64,000 nucleotides of DNA from positions 16,988,344-17,052,343 of the forward strand of contig OW240918.1 of NCBI GenBank assembly GCA_933207985.1, written 5' to 3'. The stretch is from Pelobates cultripes (Eukaryota > Chordata > Amphibia > Anura > Pelobatidae). A program made the position numbers and the translations under genes. Positions 10,924-22,339 of this stretch are shown here, in pieces. The first letter of the stretch is position 1; every line of letters begins with the position of its first letter. Below the pieces are notes generated by a model. The model had not been told where the DNA came from and did no database searches. It worked only from the letters and a program-made list of their open reading frames with translations.

Positions 10924-11964
10924 TATTATTTAAATTTAAGGTTTTCGTTGCTTAATTTTAATTGGATCTTCTATCCAGAATACTTTATTTAAGTTTCCAC
11001 ATAAACTGTTCTCTTGTTCTTAGCTTTTGACAGCTTTTGCATGCCTTAGCAACTTGCTATTACTATAAATCTTAACGATCTCCCTGGGCAAATAGGCAGC
11101 TTCTATTTTTAGGCAGTAGTAGATGAGTTAGTATCAGTGTTTAGCTTATTTCACGCAGTTACTTACACAATTTTTTAAAGCTATCTTTTCTATACTATTG
11201 GCTAATCTCTGTAATTTAAGGGTGTATCCTATATGGGACTACTTTTTCCTTCACTTTTGAGCGGACCAATTTAGGTCTGCATACTTGTCTATCATCTATA
11301 TTTTATTATATTGGTTTTCATCACTTGACCTAAGGGATATTATACTAGGGGCAATTTTATATATTTAATTGTTGATTTCCCGGCTGTTATAGTTTCTCAG
11401 CCTGGGGTTTCCTGCTTTGGATTACCCTATATATTCCAATCTCTTTTTCTTTCCATGGTTTCTTAATGATTAGTTAAGTTGATTAATAACAGGTTAACAC
11501 CATATAGAGCCTTCTTTACACTACAATTTCTGCCTATGATCCATTACACTGCCTTAGGATCAGTCTGCTATTCTTTATCTACATTTATTGTTATATATTA
11601 GATACTGTATCAGACTTTCCTAGCCCCCAGCAGCTCATAAGACTTAGCTGGGTGCCATGCTTGTATGCATTTTTGCAACATAGTATCAGGTTATGTTCAT
11701 CTGCTTTCTCGTCTATTTCCAAGCTGGGAGATCATTCTGACTATCCATATAGGATCCATCTGCTTGTCCAATTGTATTTATTTTCCATTTTTTCACTTCA
11801 TCACATTTTTCTGGCACTGTTTGTTTGTGTGTGTTTTTGTATCATCCTTATAGGGATTTAATAAAGTTTTCAATTATACATTTTTAAGGTTTTCTCATTC
11901 CAATGTTGGACTAGTACTTTAATATGTGTAATATGATTGGTATTGGGCTTGTTTCTTACTAGTC

Positions 11965-12165
11965 TGTGCTAATCTTTTTATTGTTCTCTTGTTCTATTTG
12001 GTACCAGGCATTATTCTGAATATTCGGGTTACATGTTTGATGTAATTTTGCAATTTCAGGGAATGAGATACCGCCTTTGTCATAGTTATTTTGTAAGATC
12101 GGTTGAAATATTCTTGGGCGTTTTATATGAAAATAATCTTTGGAATTGTACTATCTTATCATTGC
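11965..12165 (-). pseudogene. L1-like ORF2 post-RT fragment
   Basis: One - strand frame reads NNYDKGGISFPEIAKLHQTC then WYQIEQEN, like the KGGIxxPxxxxYxxA segment downstream of the RT in L1 ORF2. The TTAA element at 12170-12618 separates it from the RT. Confidence 0.65.
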
Positions 12166-12169
12166 TTAA

Positions 12170-12618
12170 AGGACCACTATAGGCACCCAGACCACTTCAG
12201 CTTAATGAAGTGGTCTGGGTGCCAGGTCCAGCTAGGTTTAACCCTTTTTTCTATAAACATAGCAGTTTCAAAGAAACTGCTATGTTTATAATAGGGTTAA
12301 TCCAGCCTCTAGTGGCTGTCTCAATGACAGCCGCTAGAGGCGCTTCCACGCTTCTCACTGTGATTTTTACAGTGACAAGATGCCAGACTGGCTGAATGCG
12401 CGCGCGGCTCCTGCCACATATGCGCATTCAGCCGATGACGTCACTATGGAGGAGGAGAGGAGGAGGAGAGTCACCCGCCCGGCACTGGAGAAAGAGTTAA
12501 GTTTAACCCCTTTCACCCCCTAGAGCCCGGTGGGAGGGAGGCCTTGAGGGTGGGGGCACCCTAAGGGCACTATAGTGCCAGGAAAACGAGTATGTTTTCC
12601 TGGCACTATAGTGGTCAT
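12170..12618 (+). mobile_element. TTAA multi-hairpin MITE, copy A
   Basis: Inverted ends AGGACCACTATAG and its complement are flanked by TTAA on both sides (12166-12169, 12619-12622; the last end has one mismatch). The interior is a chain of hairpins shared with copies at 27309, 38739 and 48870. It sits inside the L1-like ORF2, so it is younger than that relic. Confidence 0.92.
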
Positions 12619-12638
12619 TTAATCTGAAGGGTAGAGAT

Positions 12639-13640
12639 CTAAATAAATATAATAATTTTGGAATAGAATACATTCACTATATTTAATTGCCCCAACCATG
12701 AGATCTCAGTTTTGGTCCACTTGGACAGTTGCTTATTAATAGAAGAATATAAATGATCATAATTACAGCATATTATATTCTGAATATTAAAAGATAACTT
12801 AATACCCAGATACTCAATATACTTCGGGTTCCAATTAAACCAAAATTTAGATTTAAGCATAGATAGTTCAGCCTCAAACACATTTAAAACCATAATTTAA
12901 GTTTTCCTTATGTTGGACAGAAGCACATCATCTGCAAATAGAGAAATGTTATATTGCCGATCAGCTGATTTAATCAATATACTTCTATGTTATCGCTAAT
13001 CATAATAGTCAATGTCTCAATAGATAAGATAGATAGTAATGGGGACAATGGGCAGCTTTACTTTGTGCCATTTTTTATTGGAAAGGTAGATGATGCGAAA
13101 AATGGATTTATAATTATTGCAGATTGCTCTATATATAATTACATAATTTTATCTTTAAAGGGGCCTCGGAATCCAAATTTATTTAATACTCTATCTAAAA
13201 ACCTCCAGTTGTCCTTATCAAATGCCTTTTCTGCGTCAACTGCCAAAATGGCCAGTTCTGAATTCATAAGATTGCTTTTAATAATCAAATTGAGTATTTA
13301 ATGGATATTATCTGTTGTACCTCTGTCCCTGATGAAACCTGACTGGTCTACCGCAACTACATCAGAAATAACTGCTTTCAATCTATTTGCTAAAATGTGA
13401 GAATACATTTTCACATCTAGATATATTAAAGAAATCGGTCTATAATTTATTGTATTAGTGGGATTGTTTCCTGTTTTGGGAATTGGAATAATAGATGCTA
13501 ACAGCATCTCTTTAGGGAAAGGATTGGTAGTTGAGACATCAAGAAATATTTTCAATAGTATAGGGGCCAAAATATCAAAAAAGTTTTATAAAATAACGTT
13601 GAAAAGCATTCTGGTCCAGGGGCTTTATTGGCTTTAAGGT
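12639..13640 (-). pseudogene. L1-like reverse transcriptase domain (broken)
   Basis: Read on the - strand in several frames: NKAPGPECF, then NYRPISLIYLDVKM..ILANRL, QSGFIRDRGTTDN, CPLSPLL and the catalytic SLFADDVLLSN (near 12920-12960). It ends with YLGIKLSFNIQ..W. These are the ordered motifs of a LINE reverse transcriptase that copies the element's RNA at a nicked target. At least one stop (just before SCPLSPLL) and frameshifts inactivate it. Confidence 0.9.
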
Positions 13641-13902
13641 TTTTTATTGAAATAAATATTTCTGAAATAGTATGGGGCATTTAGATCTCTGAGTTTTATT
13701 TAAAAACCATCTATTTCCAAGGTTGATACCTTTTGATCTGGTAGATTATTTAAAGCATAATAGGAGCCTACAAAGGCCTGAGATATTTCCTCAGGGTTTA
13801 AAAAGCATGTATCTCCTACTATCATTTTTTTTATTGTTTTAGCTTTAAAAGTATTTTTTATCTGTGTGTAAGAACTTTATTGACTTTATTATTATTGTGG
13901 TA

Positions 13903-14095
13903 TAGCCTTCCAGCTGAAGTGGTAGAGGTTAACACAGTGAGGGAGTTTAAGCATGCATGGGATAGGCATAAGGCTATCCTAACTATAAGATAAGACTAGG
14001 GACTAATGAAAGTATTTAGAAAATTGGGCAGACTAGATGGGCTGAATGGTTCTTATCTGCCGTCACATTCTATGTTTCTATGTTTCTATGTGGTA
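13903..14095 (+). mobile_element. CR1 LINE 3' fragment inserted in the L1 relic
   Basis: Starts GGTATAGCCTTCCAGCTGAA and ends in three copies of TCTATGTT-type tail. It lies between the endonuclease and RT parts of the L1-like ORF2, opposite in orientation to it. Confidence 0.88.
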
Positions 14096-14428
14096 CCATT
14101 TTTGCTTGTGAAAAATAATAGATTCTTTCACCTCATCCAAGAGCTTTTTATTAATATCATGTTTCAAGCATATCATTTCATTAGTAATATCTAGGGTTAT
14201 TTGTAACTTATTTTCTCTTTCAAACTTAGCCAGCTTAATATATAGTTTAGAAATACTTTCTTCTGTTTTTTTTTTCTTTTGTCTTGAGCCTGCTTTCATT
14301 AGAACCCCTCCAGTAAAACTTTTAAATGTGCACCAAACAGTAGAGGTGGATACTTATCATTAAATTGAATAAAGTGCTTCATTTCCGTAGCTAATTCAGC
14401 GGTTACCTTATCAATTTGTAGAAGACTT

Positions 14429-14935
14429 TCATTCAGTCTCCATCTGTTTCTGATTTGGAAATTTAAATGTTAAGAAAATTGGGGCATGATCGGATAAAAT
14501 AAATGAGCCAATCTTGGAATCAATAATCTGATCTAAAAAAAAAAGCAGGACTAAATTGACTAAAAAAGTCAATCCGAGAGTAGGTCTGATGGACATGAGA
14601 AAAATAGATTGTGGGTTAAAGGTTCTCCAACAATCATAGAGATAATTTTTCAGCAGAAATTCATCCAATTTATTCGCAGCTATTTTAATTTTTAAGTCCC
14701 ATTCATTATTATTATATTTGCTTTTACCTAGTTTTAAGTTGGGAATACAACTGAAATTGCCTCCAATAATTAAGTTTCCACAGTTAACCTTGTCAATTTT
14801 ATGAGCACAATCCTCCAGGAAACCCATTGAGAAATCGTTAGGGGCATATACATTCACCAGAGTAAATATTGCATCATTTATCTTGGAAGTTAAAAGTAGA
14901 AATCTACTGTTTATGTTGATTTCCGAATGTATATA
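14429..14935 (-). pseudogene. L1-like AP endonuclease domain
   Basis: A - strand frame reads RFLLLTSKINDAIFTLVNVY, then APND, GGNFSC and, near the end, LSDHAPI. These correspond to the NVYAPN, GGDFN and SDHxPI motifs of apurinic endonucleases that nick target DNA for LINE insertion. The Asp expected in GGDFN is Asn here, one further sign of decay. Confidence 0.85.
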
Positions 14936-14940
14936 ACATT

Positions 14941-15789
14941 TCTAAGGGCAAAGAAGGACGGGATACTTTTGAAGAGAGTTCTGTAAATATTTCTGAAATA
15001 GTATGGGGCATTTAGATCTCTGAGTTTTATTTACAGGTTGGGGCAATGTGTGGCTCTCTATCTGCTAAAGTACTATTTAATCCTATGATCCTACTCTGGG
15101 GTTCATCAGCTACCTTAGGGCCACTAGTTCCATTCCATTGCACTAGAGGCTATGTCATATAAGGCTGATTCCGTGATACCCATTTATATAGCCATCACTG
15201 GTTGTATAAATGTGAACAATGTTCAGCGTGACTTAAATCACAGACACAGCAATGAAAATCTAATTTAAGGATTTGTGTTTGGTTTATATAATTTCATAAT
15301 CATCGAGAGAAAACTATAAAATCTGTTTTTGACTGTGAATACCTGTTTTGATTAGTCAATTTCCATAAAACTCTCAGGTTGGAAAGTGATAAAATAAATT
15401 TTAATTGAATTTCAAGCTGTGCTCGGCCAGGCGAAAAAGTGTAAAAACATATATGTAATAAACCTTTTAATAGAAAATAATGTAATGATAAAATAATATA
15501 TTCCTCATATAAAAGTGAGATTTTCAATTCTTATGATTGCACTAATTGACCCAGAAAGGACATCTAAAACAGAATATAAAAAGATAATCTTGTCTGGAAT
15601 TATAGGAATATGCATCATCTGCTTATCTCAAATTGAACTTTTGAGAGGTCCTCCTTGGGCACAGAAACTTGAGAAATCATGTTTTCACAGCTTTCCCAGA
15701 GTTCCCAACTTGACATGCAAATGAGCAGGCATTGTATTTTAGACTTTATATTGCATTTCTGCAGTTCCCCTTAGCAATGGACCCTGTTT
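14941..15789. other. Intron sequence, mostly unrecognised
   Basis: Starts with a duplicated 46-bp piece (14987-15032) of the L1 relic's 13661-13706. The rest is AT-rich with no motif recognised. Confidence 0.5.
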
Positions 15790-16398
15790 TAAACATAGTT
15801 GTCTTTTTTAACTAAAGCATGGGCTATGATCCAAAAGGATATTTTATGGAATATATTCCTGAACCTACTATCCCATATAAAGCCCATAAATGATCTGTGA
15901 TCATCATAACAGCTACAATAGAATCTTCTACCAAGTGCCTCCACTCTTTGATTGCAAGGATTAGAGCCCATAATTCCCTGTTATCTATGTTGTAGCTGAC
16001 ATCTGCAGCAGACAACCTTTTGGAGAAAAAGACACAAGGATGTCTCTGAGTCATCCACCTCTAATACAAAAGGTTTGGATGGATCAGGTTGTGTTAAAAC
16101 CAGAGCAGTGGCAAAAACATTTTTTAATTGTTCAAATTAGGCTATAGTCTCTTGGGTATTTGCTACTTTATGTGTGAGACTGGCAATAGGTGAAATGATA
16201 ATAGTTCACAAATCCTATGAATCCTTAGATTGCTTTCAATCCCTTGGACATACACCACTGTAAGACAGCTTCTAGTTTGTTTGGAATCCATTTTAAACCC
16301 AATGCTAACTTTATAGGCCCTAATTGCATATGTTCTAATTCTGGTGCACATGCAGGAGTTGGAGCAGTTAAACAAATAGTCTGCGGAACATATCAACC
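15790..16398 (-). pseudogene. Ty3/Gypsy pol relic (end of RT and RNase H)
   Basis: On the - strand one frame has an end-of-RT layout (SKGLKAI..GFIGFVNYY) and another reads HPCVFFSKRLSAADVSYNID, NRELWALILAIKEWRHLVE and then MITDH. These match the Gypsy RNase H order: FFSKKL, NRELLA, EWRHLLEG, TDH. Stops and frameshifts are frequent. The upstream part of pol is lost; a CR1 fragment abuts at 16402. Confidence 0.85.
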
Positions 16399-16401
16399 TT
16401 T

Positions 16402-16535
16402 AGAAACATAGAAACATAGAATGTGACGGCAGATAAGAACCATACGGCCCATCTAGTCTGCCCAATTTTCTAAATACTTTCATTAGTCCCTAGCCTTATC
16501 TTATAGTTAGGATAACCTTATGCCTATCCCAAAAA
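16402..16535 (-). mobile_element. CR1 LINE 3' fragment
   Basis: On + it starts AGAAACATAGAAACATAGAA and continues GTGACGGCAGATAAGAACCA, the complement of the CR1 3' end. It abuts the Gypsy relic. Confidence 0.88.
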
Positions 16536-17169
16536 AGGTATTTAACTGATTTGATTTCTTTCCCTGAGTCCGTTATCTATGTGCAACTTGTGTGATATAT
16601 AATCTTCTAGACATTCAGGTAATTCTCTAGCTGGAGTGTATCAGAAAGACCTTCAGAAAAAGAAAGAGAAGAAAAACATCAACAAACTATGTGTTCCACC
16701 TACCTATCATATATATATATATATTTTTTATTTTTTTTTACTACATCGTGCGGTCCAGGCCTTAGCTCTATTTAGGGTACATTTGGGAAGATCTTTTTTT
16801 ATTTTCATACTGTCCATTTATGATTGCTGGAATAGGTTTTAAATATTTTTATGCTTTTCAGTTTTCTGGAAAAATATATATAATTGTATTGTTACTGCAT
16901 TTTAACAGTTCACAAATATAGTGTTGATAATGATCTGGGAAAACAAATGAGTAGAGAGCAGGCAATACAAAGAAAGAGAGAATAAAAGTGTAATATTAGT
17001 TAGTACCATGTGCCAATTTTCTACTCTCAAATGAACAGTATATTGACAATTTGGGATCTGCTTCTCTAGATTAACACAACGTTGACACTCTGTATCTTAA
17101 AAAGACAGTGCTTCCATTTTAAATATGCATATAATTACCAGATTTTACTAATTACATGACGTAAAGTCA
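16536..17169. other. Intron sequence, nothing recognised
   Basis: AT-rich with a short (AT)n run and T-tract at 16708-16738. No coding or transposon signal. Confidence 0.5.
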
Positions 17170-17170
17170 T

Positions 17171-17202
17171 GATTTTATAAAGGACATGGAGGCGAATATT
17201 AG
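17171..17202. repeat. DIRS inverted terminal repeat (3' end of element)
   Basis: GATTTTATAAAGGACATGGA followed by GGCGAATATTAG pairs with the complement at 24074-24106, which has one extra T and one C/T change. Confidence 0.88.
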
Positions 17203-17327
17203 CCCACCCGGTAAGTTTCTCATTTTCTATCAACTAAAAGAAAATAATTAATTCCCACCCTGGTTAGTCTTAGAATTGAGAGTCATCGTTGGGTTTTGTC
17301 TAGATTCAATTCGGTTATGTATGACAT

Positions 17328-17358
17328 ATTAAAGGACATGCAGGCTCATATTATGCTA
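17328..17358. repeat. Probable DIRS internal complementary region
   Basis: ATTAAAGGACATGCAGGCTC followed by ATATTATG repeats the terminal sequence just inside the 3' end, after the recombinase stop. DIRS elements carry such an internal region that bridges the ends during circle formation (established for the group). Here it is recognised from similarity only. Confidence 0.7.
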
Positions 17359-17360
17359 GT

Positions 17361-18503
17361 TTAAAGCTGTGCAATAATTGTCGATGATACATGGTCTGTA
17401 GGATGAAAATAATATTCATTGAAGGTGGATACGCAGGACCAGTCTGCCATTCTCAAAAGTTCTTCTAATCTGCATCCCAAAGTAAAAGCCTTAGAGGCCA
17501 TTGCTCCTCTAGTGGAGTGTGCCCCATATATGGAGGTATCTATATTCGCAGAGGTCAATATCCATCTCACCCATCGGGCTATTGTTACCGTAGATACTGG
17601 TTGGTGTGGCGTCTTAATTGCCAGAAACAATTCACGATGCCTAGTGTTTCGAAATGCCTAAGTCTGTTTCTCGTATTCTTTGAGACAGGCCACTGGACAT
17701 AAGTTTGAATTGTGAGGGAATGCTGGGTATGACACTGATGAGATCGTTGATTTAGTACGTCTGGAGATGTTGAATGTCACTCCCATTGGGGTAAATGAGC
17801 GTGCATCAACATCCAATGCTCGGACATCTGAAACTCTTTTGCATGATATCAGGCAGAAGAGCATGGCCAATTTCGCTGATAGTTGTTTAAGTGTGAGATT
17901 TGAGTTCTGTGGCCATTTTTCCAATAAGGTTAAAACTAGGTTCACATCCCATACTGATGTATATGGAGGTTGTGGTGGTCTTGCAAATCTAACGCCAAGC
18001 AAGAGTCTGCATACCAGGAGGTGTTTACCTGCTGGGGATCCTTCTATGTCCTTGTGTCCAGCGGAGATCGCTGATCTGTAGACATTAATAGTCCGGTACG
18101 CTAGACCTTGGTCGTATAGAAGTGTAAGAAAACGTAACAGGTAGTTCAGAGGGGCACATACGGGATCCACTTGTTGTTCCATGAACCAACCACTTTACGA
18201 GTTCCCAGCCCGACTGTAGGATCTCCTTGTTCCTGGAGCCCAGGCTCCCAGTAGTTCGAGAGTTGATTGTGGAGCGTCTGGCACGACCCACAACAACTTG
18301 AGTTGGCCCTGCATCATCAGCAGATGTGGGTTCCCTTCGGGGTCTGAAAGGAGATGTGGATTCTCGGGAAGCAGTCTGGGAAGGTCTATAGACATTTCCA
18401 TGAGTGAAGGGAACCAAGGCTGTGCTGTCCAGAATGGCGTTATGAGAACCAGGGATGTCCGTGAACGGTTGAGGTGTACCAAGGTCCGGGCCAGCGGAGC
18501 CAA
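17361..18503 (-). pseudogene. DIRS tyrosine recombinase (one in-frame stop visible)
   Basis: The N-terminal core-binding part (CAPLNYLLRFLTLLYDQGLA at 18182 onward, then YRTINVYRSAIS) is followed by the catalytic domain. The R-H-R-Y set is visible: Arg in CKRVSD, His and Arg in AHSTRGAMAS, and the Tyr in FNEYY. The enzyme would join the circular DNA intermediate to the genome. A TAG stop near 17658 separates the first Arg from the rest, but the frame continues unchanged on both sides. A further stop lies just before the MEQQ methionine (18182). No Dam-like methyltransferase domain was noticed. Confidence 0.9.
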
Positions 18504-19470
18504 AGGGCAGAATGCGTACAGTCATCTGTTCGGCCATGGTTGTAGAAATGCATTCGTAGCTAAAGCCTCCGGATCTGGTCTCCAGCTGAAGAACTCTGGG
18601 AGTTGCGTATTCAGTCGAGACAAAAACAGATCTATGTATGTAGGGCCCCAAAGCGTTTGTAGCTGTAGGAACACCCCACGGTCCAGGCGCCAGTCTTTGG
18701 CATCTCGCAGGTCTCTGGAGTTCCAATTCGCTACGGTATTCGAGAGCCCCGGGATGTATCCGGCTCATACTGATATGTTGCACTCCAAGCAAAATTGCCA
18801 GAATTATGTTTGTAAATCTGCCAATATTTTGGACCTGGTGCCGCCGAGGCGGTTGATGTAGCGTACTGCCGATATGTTGTCCATCCTCAAGATGATGGAA
18901 CAATGTGTCGTGGGACCTAAGAGGCTTTTCAGAGCGAATGATCCTGCCATGAGTTCCTGGCTGCTGATGTGTAGTTCCCTTTCCGATTGGGACCATCTTC
19001 CACCTGTGGAGGTATGACCACAATGCGCTCCCCAACCTCATGTGCTGGCATTGGATTCTATTATGCAATCTGGGGTGGTGCTGAAGATTGCTCTGCCGTT
19101 CCACGCTTCCATGTGGTGCAGCCACAAACTGAGTTCTTCCTTGGCTGAATGATCGAGTGGAACGGAGTCTGAGTAGGAGTGACCTGAGTGTAGCTGAGCT
19201 GCTTTTAGTCTCTGTAGGGCCCTGTAATGCAGAGGTCCTGGGAAGATCGTGTGTATGGAGGCCGAGAGGAGTCAAATTATCCTGGCCAGTTGTCTCAAGG
19301 TGAGCGTTGGGCGAGCCAACGTTCTGCGAGTCTCCTTCTTGATGGTTTTTATCTTTGTGAGCGGTAAGTTTAGGGTCCCTTGGACTGCTTCTATATTGAA
19401 TCCTAGGAATTATATGGACTGGGAGGGGGTTAGCACCGACTTCTCCCAGTTAAATTAGGAATCCCAGGTT
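18504..19470 (-). pseudogene. DIRS RNase H domain (broken)
   Basis: In one - strand frame the segment reads CIIESNAST, GRWSQSERELHISSQELMA and RMDNISAVRYINR, the Asp-Glu-Asp layout of the RNase H that removes the RNA template. The first Asp has become Asn (ESNAST). Stops interrupt the frame. A separate long open frame on the same strand over 18085-19275 is a shadow rich in Arg, Ser and Pro. Confidence 0.8.
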
Positions 19471-20440
19471 GTGTAGGAGAGATATCGCCCAAGATAGGTG
19501 TTGTTCAAGTAAGAGGGCTTCCTTTGCCATGATCAACATATCATCCAAATATATGACCATGCGAACCCCTCTGCTGCGCACAAGTGCCACCACCGGTTTC
19601 AACAGTTTTGTAAAGCACCATGGTGCTGATGATAGGCCAAATGGCAGACACTGGAACCTCCACGTCCTTGCGTTCCATTGAAATTGGAGGAGGTGATGAC
19701 ACTCCTTCGCGATGGGGATGGTGAGATAGGTCTAGTTTGACCATCCAATCTCCCAGCCTGAGAAGGTCTCGAAGGCAATGAATCCCTTCCATTTTGAAGT
19801 GGAGATATCACACATATGCATCGAGTGGGCATAGGTTGATCACCGGCCTTACTCCACCGCCCTTTTTGGGAACCAGGAAAATGTTGCTCAGGAAACCAGG
19901 GGAGTGAGGTGCGACTTGGTAGATCACGCCTTTCTCCATTAGTGCTCTGATTTTCCTTGACACGAGTTCCCTGTCCTGAGGGGTAAACACCATCCGCCGT
20001 GGCACTGCGGATTGGACTGGGGTTTGCACAAACTCTATGTGGTACCTTAAAACTGTGTTGAGAATCCAGGCATTGGACGTGAGTCTGTGCCATGCCCTGA
20101 TAAATTGGGATAGTCTGCCCCCCACATATGATGTACAAGAAGGGGGAAAAGAAAGAGCACTTACCATAAGTCCGTCGGACATATGTGATGCCCCTGTGTC
20201 CTCTGGGTTGCCATGATCTGCCCCTGACTGGAAAGAAGGGTGAGGGGTTTCTGGTCTCCGTCTGTGGGAACCTTGATGTAGTGGGGCCTCGGTAGCCCTG
20301 GTAGGAGCTCCATGATGGACGGCTGGACAGACGGCCCCGGTGTCTGCCAGCCCCCCAAAAACCTTTGGAGAGGACACTCTCTTTAAATTTGTTTGCGCCT
20401 TGTCCAGAGCTGTAAATGTGCTCACATAACTGGGGATTCC
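19471..20440 (-). pseudogene. DIRS gag C-terminus and reverse transcriptase (broken)
   Basis: From 20440 downward the - strand resumes gag (YVSTFTALDKAQTNLKRV), then reaches RT: ALMEKGVIYQVAPHSPGF, LSNIFLVPKKGGGVRPVINL, then in another frame CLRDLLRLGDWMVKLDL, and the catalytic YLDD at about 19540-19551 (MVIYLDDMLIMAKE). The enzyme would copy element RNA into DNA. Frameshifts around 19740-19810 and a stop after LGFLI break it. Confidence 0.88.
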
Positions 20441-20539
20441 AAAGCAGCCCTGGAAAAAAAATCTATGCCAGCCCCATAAGTCATTGCGCCATATATTGTC
20501 GCATGTAATATGTAAGGCTATGTCTTGCCACCCTAGATT

Positions 20540-20542
20540 ATT

Positions 20543-20583
<41 letters not shown>
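20540..20583. repeat. (AT)n microsatellite
   Basis: About 22 AT dinucleotides, on the left side of the nested insertion. Confidence 0.95.
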
Positions 20584-20585
<2 letters not shown>

Positions 20586-20764
20586 TTTTCCAATATAAAA
20601 TATTGGTTCTTTCAGAGTAAAATCTTTAATTATACAGTAAGCATACTCACATGCAGACACAGACAATCTCACTGACACAAGCTGATTGATACACAGCCAT
20701 ATAGACAAACAATCTCACTGATATACATAAGGTCATTAAAATAAAAACACAAGCTCACTCAGTA

Positions 20765-20822
20765 GCAGGCACACACACACAAAAGCAAGCCCACTCACTA
20801 GCAGGCGCGCACACACACACAC
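20765..20822. repeat. (CA)n-rich short array
   Basis: Two CA runs separated by AAGCAAGCCCACTCACTAGC, with CTCACTAGCAGGC repeated. Confidence 0.85.
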
Positions 20823-21059
20823 AGCTTAATGTAGTGGCTCTGGTGTCTACAGCCTGTCCCTGCAGGCTTTTCAATGTAAACACGGACTTTTTAGAGAAAA
20901 GGCAGTGTTTATATTGCTTCCTAGTGACAGACACTCAGACGGTCACTAGAGGTGCTTCCTGTGTCAGTGCGGATTGGCTGAGATCATCAAGCTTGATGAT
21001 CTCAGCCGTAGAGGCAGGGCCAGTTGAGGGGAGACCAGCACGACGTGGGGAAAAAAAAA

Positions 21060-21700
21060 AGGTGAGTAAAAACACACATACACACACACATACCATGACA
21101 GACACACACCGTGACACAGACAGAAACACAGACACACCATGACAGACAGACACACCATGACACAGACAGACACACACACACCATGACAGAGACACACACA
21201 TACCATGACAGACACACCTTAAAAAAGACACACACAGCATAACACAGACCATGACACAGACACACACGACACAGACAGACACACTATGACACACAGACAC
21301 ACACCACGACACAGAGAGATCGTGACACAGACACACACACACCGTGACACAGACATACATTACATGACAGAGACAGACACACACCATGAAAAACACACAC
21401 ACCATGACACAGACAGACCGTGACACAGACAGACGCACACACCATGACAGTCAGAGACACACACACCATGACACAGACACACATTGCATGACACAGACAG
21501 ACACACACACACCATGACACAGATGCACACACCATGACAGACAGAGACACACAGACACACACCATGACACAGACGCACACACCATGACAGACAGAGACAC
21601 ACAGACACACACAATGACACAGACAGACACACACACGCATCATGGCACACACACACACCATGATACAGACACACACACACACACATACATTCACACTGAC
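21060..21700. repeat. CA-rich minisatellite (ACACACCATGACACAGACAG type)
   Basis: Many copies of CACACACCATGACA(C)AGACAGA of variable length. It is open in several - strand frames (runs of Val, Cys, Ser), which are repeat artefacts. It is internal to the hAT-like element ending at 21980. Confidence 0.93.
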
Positions 21701-21726
21701 ACACACAATGTCTACCTGGGGCTGTG

Positions 21727-21884
21727 GGGAGCTCCCTTGGCGGCCGCAGGGGGAGCTGGCTGTTCTGCCTCTGCTCCCCCTCCCCAGCGCACTGCTTACT
21801 GAGACTGGGGCCGGAATATGACGCTGGGGAGGGGGAGCAGAGGCAGAACAGCCAGCTCCCCCTGCGGCCGCCAAGGGAGCTCCC
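21727..21884. repeat. Perfect 63-bp inverted repeat with 32-nt loop
   Basis: The left arm 21727-21789 (GGGAGCTCCCTTGGCGGCCG...) is identical to the complement of 21822-21884. The arms are GC-rich, unlike the intron. Confidence 0.95.
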
Positions 21885-21980
21885 TCTGCGGCCGCAGGTG
21901 AGCCGGCTGTCTGCCCGGCCCCAGGTGCCGACGGCCCACCGGGAAATTTCCCGGTATCCCGGTGGGTCAGTCCGGCCCTG
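21885..21980. mobile_element. Right end of a hAT-like non-autonomous element
   Basis: The segment ends CGGCCCACCGGGAAATTTCC then CAGTCCGGCCCTG at 21980, closely like the right end of the hAT at 32187-34425. The left end could not be located. Confidence 0.7.
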
Positions 21981-22027
21981 TCCACCAGGTGGGAGACCTG
22001 CAGAAATACTGGGCAGGTAGCCCTCAT

Positions 22028-22337
22028 TAAACAGACCACTGCTTGACCCTCAACACGGAGCCTTGTCTCGTCTTTGGGGGAATTTACTGAATGCCGATAG
22101 AGACTGATTGCTAGGAGTGTAAGCCGCTTGGAGGCTTTTCCTATTCGTCTGCTAGCAGTGATTCGTATGGTTCCAGTTCGTGTGTTTGGAGTGCTATATT
22201 GGATGCCGTTCGGGAGTTTGAAGCATTCCCTTATTGGCGGTTCGTGAGTTTGGTGTTTTACAATAGCTGTGCCTGCATCTCTGAAAAGGGGACGATCACA
22301 TAAAAGTTTTTTACCCCTTGTGTGCAAAACGGTCCAT
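22028..22337 (+). mobile_element. Gypsy-like LTR 3' fragment (R-U5)
   Basis: Starts ACAGACCACTGCTTGACCCT and follows the LTR at 1146-1566 nearly base for base to GTGCAAAACGGTCC. It marks the right edge of the insertion into the DIRS gag. Confidence 0.88.
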
Positions 22338-22339
22338 TA

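Larger units (their letters stand above)
10460..14940 (-). mobile_element. L1-like LINE, ORF2 relic, interrupted by several insertions
   Basis: On the - strand the order is endonuclease (14935-14429), reverse transcriptase (13640-12639), a downstream domain (about 12165-11965) and the C-terminal part (10923-10690), which is ORF2 order for an L1 clade element. A CR1 fragment (13903-14095) and a TTAA hairpin element (12170-12618) have landed inside. About 1 kb at 10930-11960 is not assigned and may be another insertion; it ends (on +) with AATAAAG near 11860. Many stops and frameshifts show an old, dead copy. Confidence 0.85.
20460..22337 (+). mobile_element. Nested insertion in the DIRS gag (AT run, hAT-like element, LTR fragment)
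   Basis: DIRS gag stops at ...PQAKGLF (22340 on the - strand) and resumes at about 20440 with ...YVSTFTALDKAQ. The intervening DNA holds an (AT)n run, CA-rich arrays, a miniature-repeat fragment (20826-21010), a hAT-type right end (to 21980) and the 3' part of a Gypsy-like LTR (22028-22337). The simplest reading is one LTR insertion that later received the hAT element; the left border is not resolved. Confidence 0.75.

Noticed and set aside
18085..19275. A 396-residue - strand open frame
   Set aside because: It is an out-of-frame shadow of the DIRS RNase H and recombinase region; the real motifs are in other frames.
21284..22327. A 347-residue - strand open frame rich in Cys, Val and Ser
   Set aside because: It crosses a CA-rich array, a palindrome and an LTR fragment; the composition is that of the repeats and there is no domain.
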